Below, in pieces: positions 9,064-18,449 of a stretch of 64,000 nt of DNA. The translations under genes and the position numbers were made by a program. The notes under the pieces are model-generated. The model ran no database searches and was not told where the DNA came from. It saw only the letters and a list, made by a program, of their open reading frames with translations. The DNA comes from Amycolatopsis sp. CA-230715 (lineage in GTDB: Bacteria; Actinomycetota; Actinomycetes; Mycobacteriales; Pseudonocardiaceae): positions 9,423,501 to 9,487,500 of the forward strand of contig NZ_CP059997.1 in the NCBI RefSeq assembly GCF_018736145.1, given 5' to 3'. The stretch's first letter is position 1; every line of letters starts with the position of its first letter.

Positions 9064-9106
9064 GTGGCAACCACCGACATACCCAAAAGACTGCTCCCCG
9101 CCGCGA

Positions 9107-9859
9107 TCATCCGGCCCCCTTCTCGATGTCGAACCTCAACACTCTGCCGACCACGTCGGCGGCGACCTCGGACAGCGTCCGCCGGTCGGCGAACGCGCGT
9201 GCACGCAACCGTGCATATGCGTCGTCGAGCGTCAGGTCCAGCCGTGCCGCGATCATTCCAGCCGCCTGGTGGACCCGCGGATCGGACAGGGTGAAAGTGC
9301 TCCCCGGGGGACCGCTGTCCGCGTTCGGCACGCCGGCGTACTCATCGAGCACGAGCATCATGACGATCTCCCCGAACACCAGCGCGTCGGTCAGTTCGGC
9401 GGCCTCCAACGGCCGCGGTTCTCGGCGGCACAGGGTCAGCACCCCCACCTTCACCGCACCGACGACCAGCGGCAACGCGAAAACCGCCCGGCTACCGGCT
9501 TCGACGGCGGACGCGGTGTACAACGGCCAGCGGCGAGCGGCGGCGAGATCATCCAAATCGGACACCAGCACCGGCGCCCGCTCGCGCCACGCGTCGCTCG
9601 CGGGCCCTTCCCCCACCGTGGCTTCGATGTCCGCGAGCCGAGCGGACAGCGGCGCGCTCGAGTACCGGAGCTCCATGAGGCCGCCACTCCCGGTACCCAC
9701 CAGCAAACCCGCACCGGTGACCCGCAGCGCGCTCGCGGCCGTATCGCAGACAATCTCGACCGAGACCGTTCCGCCCTGCCTCCTGGCGTGTTCGGACATC
9801 GGTACCCACAACTGCACGAGACGCGAGCCCTCGGGATTACCGCTCTGGATTATCGACAC
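9107..9859 (-). CDS. GAF-ANTAR regulatory protein 2
   Basis: 250 residues from GTG 9859 (ATG 9799 would give 230). The GAF-type region spans about residues 30-165 (VEIVCDTAASALRVTGAG, ALPLVVGAVKVGVLTL), and the C-terminal ANTAR helix bundle begins near DPRVHQAAGMIAARLDL. It is about 43 bases from the next GAF-ANTAR gene, so the two are likely co-transcribed. The input signal is unknown. The N-terminus is uncertain because both candidate starts have plausible ribosome sites. Confidence 0.85.
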   Translation of the reverse strand: MSIIQSGNPEGSRLVQLWVPMSEHARRQGGTVSVEIVCDTAASALRVTGAGLLVGTGSGGLMELRYSSAPLSARLADIEATVGEGPASDAWRERAPVLVSDLDDLAAARRWPLYTASAVEAGSRAVFALPLVVGAVKVGVLTLCRREPRPLEAAELTDALVFGEIVMMLVLDEYAGVPNADSGPPGSTFTLSDPRVHQAAGMIAARLDLTLDDAYARLRARAFADRRTLSEVAADVVGRVLRFDIEKGAG

Positions 9860-10177
9860 GACATCCCAAGGCCTCCGGATCGGTTGAGTGACTGACCAAG
9901 GATCGCGCGCTTGACCTACTCTCGTGCTTACCGAATCGGCGCCGACGCGACTTTACACCGCGGTCCACGGCACCGGTGCGCGCCACACGCCGGACCACGG
10001 GTACCCGCCGCTCACCACAACTGCCACGGGTACACCATTCAGAGGCTGAACACCGATATCCGTCCCGGTACTGTCGATTGCCGTGCTGCGCATGAGACCG
10101 CCTTGCCCACGCGGATATCCGGCACCGCAGTTTATCGCACGACGAGCGGGCGCCTCGATCCCGTGACCGGGTGCCGG
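9860..10177. other. Intergenic region between the sigma factor and the GAF-ANTAR pair
   Basis: 318 bases of lower GC than the neighbours with no coding signature. It lies downstream of the sigma gene and upstream of two ANTAR genes, so it is where a promoter or an ANTAR-responsive leader would sit. I could not pick out a convincing pair of hairpins. Confidence 0.4.
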
Positions 10178-10765
10178 TCATCGCCCGTGCTCCCGGCTCC
10201 GCTGCCCGGCGGTGCCGTCCGTGACCTCGCCCGCCAGCGCCTCTCGCAATGTGGTCAACGCCCGGTGCTGGGTCACGCGCACCGCGCCCGCGCTCGGCAT
10301 CCCCAGTGTCGCCGCGGTCTCTTCGGCGGAATAGCCGAACAGCACTCGCATGGCCAGCACCTCGCGATGCCGCGGGGGAAGCCGACCCAGCAGCCACGAC
10401 AAGGTCAGCTGCTGGTCGGCCAGCTCGATTTCGTCCCGGCCGCGATCGCCGTGCCCCTCGCCGAAATCGGGCACCGGCTCGGTCCGGTCGCCCGCCCTGC
10501 CGCGGTAGACGTCGACGATCTTGTGCCCGGCGATACCGAAGACGAAGGAAAGGAACCGGTCAGCCGGATAGCGGTACCGCGGCAGCGCCGCGAGCACCGC
10601 GACGAGCACGTCCTGCGTGCAGTCCTCTGCTCCCGTCGCGCGGTGGTCGCGCCCGCCGAGGCGGCGAACGCAGTAGCGGAGGACGACCGGGTGCAGCAGC
10701 CGCAGAAGTCCCTCGGTCGCACCGGGATCGCCGCGGACGGCCGCTGTGATGAGCTCCGGCCGCAT
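10178..10765 (-). CDS. ECF-type RNA polymerase sigma factor (SigD/ShbA-like)
   Basis: 195 residues. Region 2 is recognisable (LLHPVVLRYCVRRL, EDCTQDVLVAVLAALPRYR, FVFGIAGHKIVDVYR) and region 4 follows (LPPRHREVLAMRVLFGYSAEE, GAVRVTQHRAL). The pattern resembles the ShbA/SigD group. ATG 10765 is chosen because the frame upstream is not sigma-like; a longer product is possible but would carry a disordered extension. No anti-sigma gene is adjacent, which makes the surrounding ANTAR proteins candidate regulators of the same circuit (inference). Confidence 0.88.
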   Translation of the reverse strand: MRPELITAAVRGDPGATEGLLRLLHPVVLRYCVRRLGGRDHRATGAEDCTQDVLVAVLAALPRYRYPADRFLSFVFGIAGHKIVDVYRGRAGDRTEPVPDFGEGHGDRGRDEIELADQQLTLSWLLGRLPPRHREVLAMRVLFGYSAEETAATLGMPSAGAVRVTQHRALTTLREALAGEVTDGTAGQRSREHGR

Positions 10766-11143
10766 GCCGGTACAGGAATCCCCCCGAGCCCTCGTCTCAC
10801 CATCAGCGAAACGGCTCGCCAGCAGTACGCCTCCGGACATCCCGAGGACTCCCAGATCCGATCGTCCGCGCCGACACGATTCCGGCAGAAGATCACGTTT
10901 GGTCGTCCGGGGTCCTGGGATTCTCAAGCGCGTTCACCCCAGCGTGCACCACGTCCCCGAGGTTGTCCATCCTCGCTTTCAGCGACAACGAAGTCGCCGA
11001 TGTGCGAGCAAGATCAGTCCGTTGAATTTCCCGGCCGGAGTATTCCGGATGGGGCCGCGCACCGGTCGCCGCGCGCTGCGACGCGGTAACGCACGGCGCC
11101 GAATACACGACATTATCGACCTACCGCACCGAGGTGATTGCGC
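10766..11143. other. Divergent promoter region between sigma factor and third GAF-ANTAR gene
   Basis: About 380 bases, relatively A/T-rich towards the right end, with no protein-like frame. It must carry promoters for both directions. GAGGTG at 11131-11136 is the ribosome site for the rightward gene. No operator palindrome stands out. Confidence 0.45.
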
Positions 11144-11836
11144 ATGAACGCCGAACTCCTCCCCCGCACGTTCGTCGAACTCACCGACGCGCTCCCCGGC
11201 GGTGTCGGCCTCGACCGCTTCACCCGATTGGTCGTCGACAAGGTGATCGAACTCGTCGGAGCCGATTCCGCCGTCCTGCTGCTCGCGGGACGCGGTGCGA
11301 CCCGGCCGACGCTGGCGTCCGGCTCCTCGCAGCGCGCCCGCGAACTCGGCCAGCTTCAGCTCAGCCTCGACGAAGGCCCGTGCCTCGACGCGTTCCGCGA
11401 CGGCGTGGCCGTGCGGTACCCGGAGGACCGGCAGTGGCCGCGGTTCAGCCACCGGGTCGGCTCGGACCAGGAGTTCTCTCTCGATGCCATCCCCCTGCGC
11501 CGCGAGGACATCAGCGGGGCGCTGGGAATAATCCGGGTGGGCTCGACAGGGCTAGACGCGACCGCGCTCGGCGCGGCGACCGCGATCGCCGATCTCGCGG
11601 CGATCAGCATCGCGCGCCACGGGCGCCTCCGCACCCGGCAGCGGCACGCGAAGCGGCTGCGCTCGACGCTCGACGTCCTGATCACCGTCGAACAGGCCAA
11701 AGGCATTCTCGCGGAAAGAACCGGAACGGACATCGAGACGGCGCACAAGCTGATGCAAGACTATGCGCACGTGCAGAACGAATCGATGAGCGGAATTGCG
11801 CGCCGCGTGGTCGCCGAGACCGGAAAACCCACCTGA
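11144..11836 (+). CDS. GAF-ANTAR regulatory protein 3
   Basis: 230 residues. The GAF domain (about 25-155) has VIELVGADSAVLLLAGRG, DEGPCLDAFRDG and FSLDAIPLRREDISGALG; the ANTAR domain at the C-terminus has LDVLITVEQAKGILAERTG. It is a paralogue of the two leftward copies and diverges from the sigma gene. ATG 11144 follows GAGGTG by seven bases. Three such proteins within 3.5 kb, with an ECF sigma factor in the middle, suggest a local RNA-level control circuit. Confidence 0.88.
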   Translation: MNAELLPRTFVELTDALPGGVGLDRFTRLVVDKVIELVGADSAVLLLAGRGATRPTLASGSSQRARELGQLQLSLDEGPCLDAFRDGVAVRYPEDRQWPRFSHRVGSDQEFSLDAIPLRREDISGALGIIRVGSTGLDATALGAATAIADLAAISIARHGRLRTRQRHAKRLRSTLDVLITVEQAKGILAERTGTDIETAHKLMQDYAHVQNESMSGIARRVVAETGKPT

Positions 11837-12009
11837 ACGGTGGAAGTTTTCGCACGAGTCAACCACGCTCGGCGAGAGATAGCTTTTTCACGGCGGGACA
11901 CCGTACAATTCGCAGGGTCGCCGCGACGCGCTCAGCCGCGGTGTATCCATTCGCCGTCCTGGCCCTCCGACGGTCATCCAATCGTCCGGTCGCCTGAAAG
12001 GCCTCTGCC

Positions 12010-13011
12010 ATGGATGAAGAACACCCCGTGGAGAGTATCGACGAAACGCTCATTCGAGGGAATGCGACCCTGCTGCAGCTCGACAGCGCCACCGTTGTCG
12101 CGCTCCAAGCCGCCACCCGGGAGTTCCGCGCGCTCGACTACCGGCACGGCGGTGGCGCCTGCTTCGACGCCATCTCGGTCCTGTTGCGGTACGCCGAAAC
12201 CCTCCTGCGCAGCACCACCTCCGCCGACACCATGGACCAGTTCTGCGTCGCGCTGGCCGACCTGCACAATCTGGCGGGCTGGACCCGTTTCGACACCGGC
12301 CATCCCGACCTCGCGCGCAGGCATTTCGAGCGCGCGCTCGAACTGGCCGCGGCGGCCGGTGACGACGACCTGGTGGCCAACGTGTGCTACCGGCTCGGCC
12401 GGGTTCACCTGCACCACAACGAACTCGACCAAGCAGCCCGGCAGTTCGAGCACGGCCAGTCGATCGCCGAACGGGCAGGGGTTCCGCTGACGCAGTCGAT
12501 TCTCTCCTCGAACCAGGCATGGGTGCACGCGCGCGGTGGTGACGGCGCGGCGGCGGTGCGGTTGCTGGACACCGCGCGGCACCAGTTCGACCTGGCTTCG
12601 GAGCACGCGGACGACCGAACACCGCCGTGGGCCGGTTTCTTCGACGCGACGGACCTCACCGCGATGATCGGCACCGTGCACACCGAACTGGCGGTCACCG
12701 CGGGCGCCGAACAGAGCGAGGTCGCGATCCCCGCGTTGCGGGAGGCCGCCGCGGGGTACCGGGACGGGATGGCCCGCAGCCGCTCGTTCGTGCTCATTTT
12801 CCTTGCCACGAACCACGTCCTCGACGGCGACGTCGACGAAGCCGGTGAGGTCGGTGGCCGCGCGATCGACGCCGCGGGGCAGCTCACGTCCGCCAGGGCA
12901 CGGGATCGCATCCGGCCGCTGCTCGCGGCCGCCCGCCGGCTCCCCCGCGACCGCCGTGCGGTCGAACTGAGCGAACGGATCCAGTCGTTCCTCACCACCC
13001 CAATGGCGTGA
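12010..13011 (+). CDS. TPR-like helical-repeat protein
   Basis: 333 residues, mostly helical. Tetratricopeptide-like repeats are clear around residues 90-160 (LARRHFERALELAAAAGD, VCYRLGRVHLHHNELDQAAR). The sequence resembles the sensor half of actinobacterial XRE-TPR regulators, but no DNA-binding domain is present. It may act as a partner of the XRE protein at 13901 or be a regulator that lost its HTH. An A/G-rich ribosome site (GAAAGGCC) precedes ATG 12010. Confidence 0.65.
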   Translation: MDEEHPVESIDETLIRGNATLLQLDSATVVALQAATREFRALDYRHGGGACFDAISVLLRYAETLLRSTTSADTMDQFCVALADLHNLAGWTRFDTGHPDLARRHFERALELAAAAGDDDLVANVCYRLGRVHLHHNELDQAARQFEHGQSIAERAGVPLTQSILSSNQAWVHARGGDGAAAVRLLDTARHQFDLASEHADDRTPPWAGFFDATDLTAMIGTVHTELAVTAGAEQSEVAIPALREAAAGYRDGMARSRSFVLIFLATNHVLDGDVDEAGEVGGRAIDAAGQLTSARARDRIRPLLAAARRLPRDRRAVELSERIQSFLTTPMA

Positions 13012-13132
13012 ACCGCACCACCCGGCTGGTTCACGCGCGACCGTACGCGCCCCGGCTAGCCTGGATCCTCTGTTCGCCCAGGACCTCGGCGACCCTCGCT
13101 GCCTCGTATCGAACCCCGATCGGAGTGTCCCC

Positions 13133-13393
13133 GTGGCGTCACCTGTGCACGACACCTTTCGCGATCCCTATCCGATCGGGTGGATTCTCACCTATCGCGA
13201 GCGGATCGGGACGAACGGAGCGGGCTGGCACTACCGCGTCGGCGTGGTCACCGGCGATTCCGTCCGCGATGCGCGCACCGGCGTCGAATCGGTCCCGCTC
13301 ACACCGCCGGACGACCGCGCGGACGGGGTGGTGTGGGTCCGCGACGACGACATCATCGGGATCGAGCCGCGCCTGCGGATCCGGCATGGCTGA
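13133..13393 (+). CDS. Small hypothetical protein, tandem paralogue A
   Basis: 86 residues, not recognised. It has the pattern YPIGWILTYRERIG, then YRVGVVTGDSVRDARTG, then VPLTPPDD and VRDDDIIGI. The next gene repeats the same order of motifs. The GTG at 13133 is the likely start. Its stop overlaps the following start by eight bases, so the pair is probably made together. No membrane segment or signal peptide is seen. Confidence 0.6.
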   Translation: MASPVHDTFRDPYPIGWILTYRERIGTNGAGWHYRVGVVTGDSVRDARTGVESVPLTPPDDRADGVVWVRDDDIIGIEPRLRIRHG

Positions 13394-13718
13394 GGACAGA
13401 TCCGGTCGCGAGCACCAGGTCGACCGCCGCGCGGTGCCGAAGCGCCACGGCGGGGGCTACCCGCCGGGATGGCGCGTCCGGTACCGCCAGCGCGCGTGCC
13501 GGGCGCGTCGTCAGGCAGGCGAGTTCGCCGCGGCCTCGCCCGAGATGACCGGTGTGGTCGCCGGGCGGGGCCTCCGCGACGTCCACACGAACACGACCTG
13601 GGTGCCGGTGCGGCCGGACGACGCGCCGGAGGACACCCCGGCACGGCTCGTGCGCGCGACCGACATCCTCGACGCGACGCCGCCGGACCGTTTCCAGGCC
13701 GCGGCGCCCGGGGAATAA
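13386..13718 (+). CDS. Small hypothetical protein, tandem paralogue B
   Basis: 110 residues, not recognised. It shares with the preceding protein YPPGWRVRYRQR, MTGVVAGRGLRDVHT, VPVRPDD and VRATDI in the same order, with a longer basic N-terminus. ATG 13386 overlaps the upstream stop. The shared spacing points to duplication of one small beta-rich unit. Coding potential is supported by the conserved motif order rather than by a known family. Confidence 0.6.
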   Translation: MAEDRSGREHQVDRRAVPKRHGGGYPPGWRVRYRQRACRARRQAGEFAAASPEMTGVVAGRGLRDVHTNTTWVPVRPDDAPEDTPARLVRATDILDATPPDRFQAAAPGE

Positions 13719-13900
13719 GCGGCCCCCGCCCGTCCCACCGCGAGTCGCACCGCGCGGATCCCCTCGCCAGGCAACAATCTGCCTATTAGAACGAACGGGT
13801 GGGTGACGTACGCCATTCGCGGGTAGTGCGAACACGGAGCGCCATCGTATGCTACCCGTGAGTAGAAGATCTTGACTTCCTGGACGCGGTGGGAGGCGAG

Positions 13901-14863
13901 ATGGCGACCGACCGCGGTGGTGCCGCCGGCGGCAACCGGCGGGATTCCCTGGAGCAGCTTCTCGAACACGGCCCGTTCGACGTCGCGCTGCGCGCGGCGA
14001 TCGCGGCGCGCGGCCTGAGTCTCGACCGCATCCAGGACCGGTTGCGCCGCCAGGGTGTGCAGATCAGTCTGGCCACGCTGAGTTATTGGCAGTCGGGGCA
14101 GCGCAGGCCCGAACGGGCGACCTCGTTACGGGCGGTCGAACATCTCGAAGAAGTGCTCGAGCTGCCGCGGGATTCGCTGCGCGATCTCCTCGGCCCTCGT
14201 CCCCCGAGGGGCGCGAAGAACACCGGTTTGCCGGGGCTCGCCGAACTGTGGCCGTCCAAACCCGAGGTGTCGCGGCTGCTCGGCGACGTGCCGGTCGCGC
14301 CGGACACGTCGTTGCGACGGCTCACGCTGCACGACCGGGTGCTGGTCGGCCCGGACGGGCGGGAAAGCTCGGTGCGCTGCACCCAGGTCATGCGCGCCGA
14401 GCGCGGCGGACCGGACCGCGCGCTGGTCGTCTTCGACTGGGACGGCGATCCCGACGATCCGCCCGCGGTGAGCGCGTTGCGGAACTGCCGGCTCGGCAAG
14501 GTGGTCACCAGTGGCGAGAGCTGTCTTTTCGCCGCAGAGCTGCTGTTCGAACGGGCGTTGTGCCACGGGGAAACCGTGCTGATCGAGTTCGAGGTGCACA
14601 CCCCTCGCCGCCGGCTCGCCGAACCCGCCGTCACCGAGTCCTACTTCCGCCGCTTCCGCCGGCCCGTGCGGGAGTACTTGCTCGAGGTCTACTTCGATCC
14701 GGCCGCGGTTCCCCAGCGGTGCCGCCATTTCACCGCACCGCCCGGCGAAAGCGGCCCGGAATCGGTCCGCGGCCTCAAGATCGGCGTCTCCGACTCGGTG
14801 CTGGTGCTCGCGCGCGACTTCGGTCCCGGTCACTTCGGCGTCCGGTGGCATTTCGACAAGTGA
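13901..14863 (+). CDS. XRE-type HTH regulator with a large unknown C-terminal domain
   Basis: 320 residues. The N-terminal helix-turn-helix (about residues 25-85) reads LRAAIAARGLSLDRIQDRL, then ISLATLSYWQSGQRRPE. The remaining 220 residues form an unrecognised beta-rich region. ATG 13901 follows GGGAGG; in-frame GTG 13889 would add four residues. Upstream, CGGGTAG (13820) and CTACCCG (13853) form a spaced dyad around a TATGCT -10-like box, which could be an autoregulatory site. Confidence 0.7.
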   Translation: MATDRGGAAGGNRRDSLEQLLEHGPFDVALRAAIAARGLSLDRIQDRLRRQGVQISLATLSYWQSGQRRPERATSLRAVEHLEEVLELPRDSLRDLLGPRPPRGAKNTGLPGLAELWPSKPEVSRLLGDVPVAPDTSLRRLTLHDRVLVGPDGRESSVRCTQVMRAERGGPDRALVVFDWDGDPDDPPAVSALRNCRLGKVVTSGESCLFAAELLFERALCHGETVLIEFEVHTPRRRLAEPAVTESYFRRFRRPVREYLLEVYFDPAAVPQRCRHFTAPPGESGPESVRGLKIGVSDSVLVLARDFGPGHFGVRWHFDK

Positions 14864-15080
14864 GGCCGCCGTGGTGAGAGCGGGACCACAAACCGCCCTT
14901 TTCACTTTTCACATCGTGCTGTTTCGGCAGGAAAACGGCGCCGCTCGCGCGCCGTGCGGCGGAGTACCGGCGGCGGCTTCCGCGGTGCCACGCTCGGTGG
15001 CCGCTTGCTCACGGTCGAACGTGCCCCTTAGCTAGGGCTTGTACGGGCGTCCCATTGTCTGTTTCTCCCCCGAGGTGTTC

Positions 15081-17177
15081 ATGAGCCTGCGGCTGGCCAC
15101 CAACCCCACCGGCCCGGTGCCCCCGCGCGTACGCGCGCGCTGGGTGCTGCCCGCGCTGGTGGTTCTCGCGTGGCTCGTCTTCGGCACCGTCACGGCGAAC
15201 TTCCCTGGCCGGCTTTCGCAGGTGCAGACGAACGACGGCGCGGCGTTCCTCCCCGCCGGGGCGGAAGCGACGGAGGTCGCGCACCTGCAGGAGCGGTTCG
15301 CGGGCGGGAAGATCCAGCCCGCGCTCGTGGTGTACGAGCGGGCCACTCCCCTCACCGGCGCCGATCGCACGGCGATCTCCGCGGCTTCCGCGGCGATCGG
15401 GCACCTGCATGGGCTCGCGGGGCCGGTGAGCCAGCCGATCCCCGCGCCGGACGGAAAAGCGGTACAGGTCGTCGTCCCGGTGTCCGGTGTGGACGGTTTC
15501 GCCGCTGGCGAGACGGTGAGCTCGGTACGCGATCTCGTGCACGACGGCCTTCCGCCGGGGCTGACCGCGGCGGTCACCGGGCCTGGTGGGTTCAACGCGG
15601 ACTTCAGCGAGGTGTTCGGCGGTATCGACGGCAGCCTGCTGCTCATCACCGCGCTCGCCGTCGTCGTGATCCTGGCGCTGGTCTACCGGAGCCCGCTGCT
15701 CCCGGTGGTGGTGCTCGCCTCCGCGGGGCTCGCACTCGTCGCGGCGTCCACCGTCGTGTATCCGCTCGCGTCCAGCGGCGCGCTCACGCTCAACGGGCAG
15801 ACACAGGGCATCTTGTTCATCCTGGTCTTCGGCGCGTCGACCGACTACGCGCTCCTGCTCGTCGCGCGGTACCGCGAAGAGCTGACGAGACAGGACAGTC
15901 CACGCTCGGCGGTGCTGACCGCCTTGCGCGCGTCCGTCGAGTCCATCGCCGCCTCGGCCGCCACGGTCGTGCTCGGGCTGCTGTGCATGCTGTTCAGCGA
16001 ACTCACTTCCAACAAGGGCCTCGGCCCGGTGGCCGCGATCGGCATCGCCGCGTCGCTGCTGACCTCGCTCACCTTCCTTCCCGCGGCGCTGGCGCTGCTC
16101 GGTCGCGCCGCGTTCTGGCCGATTCGGCCCGCCGCCAAGCACCGCGCCGGGCTGTGGACGCGCGTCTCCCGGCTCGTCGGCCGCCGGTACCGGACCGTGT
16201 GGGTGGTCACCGCGCTCGGCCTCGCCGTGCTCGCCGCCTTCGCCCCCACGCTGAAGTCGACCGGCGTCAGCCAGGCGCAGGTGTTCCTCGACCGGGTCGA
16301 ATCGGTGTCGGGCCAGGACACGCTCGCCGAGCACTTCCCGGGTGGCGCGGGCGATCCGGTGATCGTCGTCGCCAAGCAACCCGCGGCGGACCGTGTGGCG
16401 ACGGCGTTGGGTGAGGTCTCCGGTGTCGACGGCGCACGGGTGAACGCGGATCCCGCCACCGGCGCGCCCAAGGTGGTGGACGGCCTCGTCGAGATCGAAG
16501 CGGTGCTCGACGCGCCTGCCGATTCCGGTACCGCGCTGTCCACAGTGGACAAGGTGCGGGACGCGGTGCGCGCCGTGCCGGGTGCCGACGCCAGGATCGG
16601 TGGCCAGAGCGCGGTGCAGCAGGAGATCCGCGCCGCCGCCGAACGCGATCGCGTGGTGATCATCCCGATCGTGCTGCTGGTGATCTTCGGCGTCCTCGCA
16701 CTGCTCCTGCGGTCGCTGCTCGCGCCGCTGATGCTGATCGGGACCGTGGTGCTGTCCTTCGCCGCCACGCTGGGCGTCGGCGCGCTGGTCTTCAACCACC
16801 TGCTCGGCTTCCCCGGCTCGGACCCGTCGGTTCCGTTGTACGCCTTCGTCTTCCTGGTGGCGCTGGGCATCGACTACAACATCTTCCTGATGCACCGCGT
16901 CCGCGAAGAGGCGCACGGCCTCGGCACCAGGGCGGGAACGCTCGAAGCGCTGTCGGTGACCGGCGGGGTGATCACCTCGGCCGGCGTCGTCCTCGCCGCG
17001 ACGTTCGCCGCGCTGTCCGTGCTGCCGATCCTGTTCATGGCGCAGATCGCGTTCCTGGTCGCCTTCGGGGTTCTCCTCGACACCTTGATCGTGCGTTCAC
17101 TGCTGGTGCCCGCGCTCACCGTCCACATCGGACGTACTTTGTGGTGGCCCGGTGCGCTTCGCAAGGGCGCGGTCTGA
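15081..17177 (+). CDS. MMPL/RND-family membrane transporter
   Basis: 698 residues, two RND-type halves with about 11-12 membrane segments. The first extracellular loop follows helix 1; the first helix cluster has ALAVVVILALVYRSPLLPVV and FGASTDYALLL, the second has FLVALGIDYNIFLMHRV, both with the conserved Asp/Tyr of proton relay. MMPL proteins export lipids, polyketides or siderophores. ATG 15081 follows CGAGGT. It precedes the FAAL/PKS pair by two genes and may export its product (inference). Its 3' end overlaps the convergent MFS gene by 81 bases. Confidence 0.9.
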   Translation: MSLRLATNPTGPVPPRVRARWVLPALVVLAWLVFGTVTANFPGRLSQVQTNDGAAFLPAGAEATEVAHLQERFAGGKIQPALVVYERATPLTGADRTAISAASAAIGHLHGLAGPVSQPIPAPDGKAVQVVVPVSGVDGFAAGETVSSVRDLVHDGLPPGLTAAVTGPGGFNADFSEVFGGIDGSLLLITALAVVVILALVYRSPLLPVVVLASAGLALVAASTVVYPLASSGALTLNGQTQGILFILVFGASTDYALLLVARYREELTRQDSPRSAVLTALRASVESIAASAATVVLGLLCMLFSELTSNKGLGPVAAIGIAASLLTSLTFLPAALALLGRAAFWPIRPAAKHRAGLWTRVSRLVGRRYRTVWVVTALGLAVLAAFAPTLKSTGVSQAQVFLDRVESVSGQDTLAEHFPGGAGDPVIVVAKQPAADRVATALGEVSGVDGARVNADPATGAPKVVDGLVEIEAVLDAPADSGTALSTVDKVRDAVRAVPGADARIGGQSAVQQEIRAAAERDRVVIIPIVLLVIFGVLALLLRSLLAPLMLIGTVVLSFAATLGVGALVFNHLLGFPGSDPSVPLYAFVFLVALGIDYNIFLMHRVREEAHGLGTRAGTLEALSVTGGVITSAGVVLAATFAALSVLPILFMAQIAFLVAFGVLLDTLIVRSLLVPALTVHIGRTLWWPGALRKGAV

Positions 17178-18449
17178 GCCGCCCGTGGCAGGCGGCAGCC
17201 GGACCGCGACCACCGCGCCGACCGCCGTGACCGCCGCGGCGGCGATCGCGGTCGCCGCGAACCCGGTGAGGAACGCGTGATGTGCCACATCCGGCGCGAC
17301 ACCGGGCGGCACGGCGCCACGCGTGACCGCGTCGTCCGCGACGAACGCCTTGGCGCGCAACGACATCACGGCGCCGAGCGCCACGATGCCCAGCACGCCA
17401 CCGATCTGGGTGGCCACCTGCTGCAACGCCGACGCGAGCCCGGACATCGAAACCGGTGCGCCCGCCACGATCAGCTGAGTCGCCGCGATCAGCGCGACAC
17501 CGGTGCCGAGGCCCAGCACCACCGAAGCGGGGAGCGCGTCGAGCCATCCCGTGCCCGCGTCGAGCCGGGTGAACCCGAGCAACCCGACCGAGACCAGCGC
17601 GAGCCCGGCGGCGGCGGGAAGGCGTGGCCCGAACCTGCCGGTGAGCAGGCCGCCGGCCGGGGCGCTGACGACCACCACCACGGTCACCGGGAGCAACCAC
17701 ATCCCGGCACCGACCGGATCGAGGCCGCGCACGTTCTGCAAGTACAGCGTGAGGAAGAACAACAGCCCGAACAACGAGAAGTAGCTCAGCGCGGTCAGCA
17801 CCGCACCGGCGCCGACACCCGGCGACCGCAGCAGCTCCCGGATCGTGCCCGGCTCCCCCACCGCCCGCGACTCGCCGGTCCGCGCGACCGCGATCGCGGC
17901 GGTGAGCACGGCGATCGGCACGTTGACCACGAACACCGCCTGCCAGCCAGCCCACTCGACGAGCAGGCCAGCCACGATCGGCCCCGCGGCGATCGCGGCG
18001 GCCGACGCGCCACCCCAGATCCCGAGCGCGAGCTCCAGCCGTGCCGGGGGGAACACCGCGCGGAGCAGCGCGAGCGCCGCCGGTTGCAGCAGCGCGCCGC
18101 AGATCCCTTGCAGCGCGCGCAACCCCACCAGCATCCCGATCGACGAGGTCAGCGCGATCAGCAGCGAGACGACTCCGAACCCGAGCACCCCGGTGAGGAA
18201 CACCGCCCTGCGGCCGAAGCGGTCCGCGAGCCTCCCGGCCGGGAAGAGCGCCGCGGCGAGCGCGAGCAGGTACGCGGTCGTCACCCACTGCAGCCCGGCC
18301 AGCGAGGTCCCGGTGGTGCGGGCGATCTCGGGCCCGGCGATGGTCAGCGCCGTGCCGTCGAGCCCGGCCATCATGCCGCCGAGGGATACCGCGGCCAGCG
18401 TCCACCACGGCCGGTTTCCCACGGCACGGGACTCCGGCGTAAATTTCAT
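17097..18449 (-). CDS. MFS drug/metabolite exporter (DHA2-type)
   Basis: 450 residues with about 14 membrane segments. Motifs typical of EmrB/QacA antiporters are visible: GLDGTALTIAGPEI in helix 1, GRLADRFGRRAVFL in loop 2-3 and GIWGGASAAAIAAGPIVAG in helix 5. ATG 18449 is chosen, with AAAGG upstream. The gene is divergent from the FAAL/PKS operon across a 629-base region and convergent with the MMPL gene, whose coding sequence it overlaps at the 3' end. Confidence 0.9.
   Translation of the reverse strand: MKFTPESRAVGNRPWWTLAAVSLGGMMAGLDGTALTIAGPEIARTTGTSLAGLQWVTTAYLLALAAALFPAGRLADRFGRRAVFLTGVLGFGVVSLLIALTSSIGMLVGLRALQGICGALLQPAALALLRAVFPPARLELALGIWGGASAAAIAAGPIVAGLLVEWAGWQAVFVVNVPIAVLTAAIAVARTGESRAVGEPGTIRELLRSPGVGAGAVLTALSYFSLFGLLFFLTLYLQNVRGLDPVGAGMWLLPVTVVVVVSAPAGGLLTGRFGPRLPAAAGLALVSVGLLGFTRLDAGTGWLDALPASVVLGLGTGVALIAATQLIVAGAPVSMSGLASALQQVATQIGGVLGIVALGAVMSLRAKAFVADDAVTRGAVPPGVAPDVAHHAFLTGFAATAIAAAAVTAVGAVVAVRLPPATGGSDRALAKRTGPPQSTSDVDGERGHQQ

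Noticed and set aside
15009..16916. Long minus-strand frame opposite the MMPL transporter
   Set aside because: Composition is dominated by Arg, Gly, Glu and His with no domain pattern, while the plus strand is an obvious transporter.
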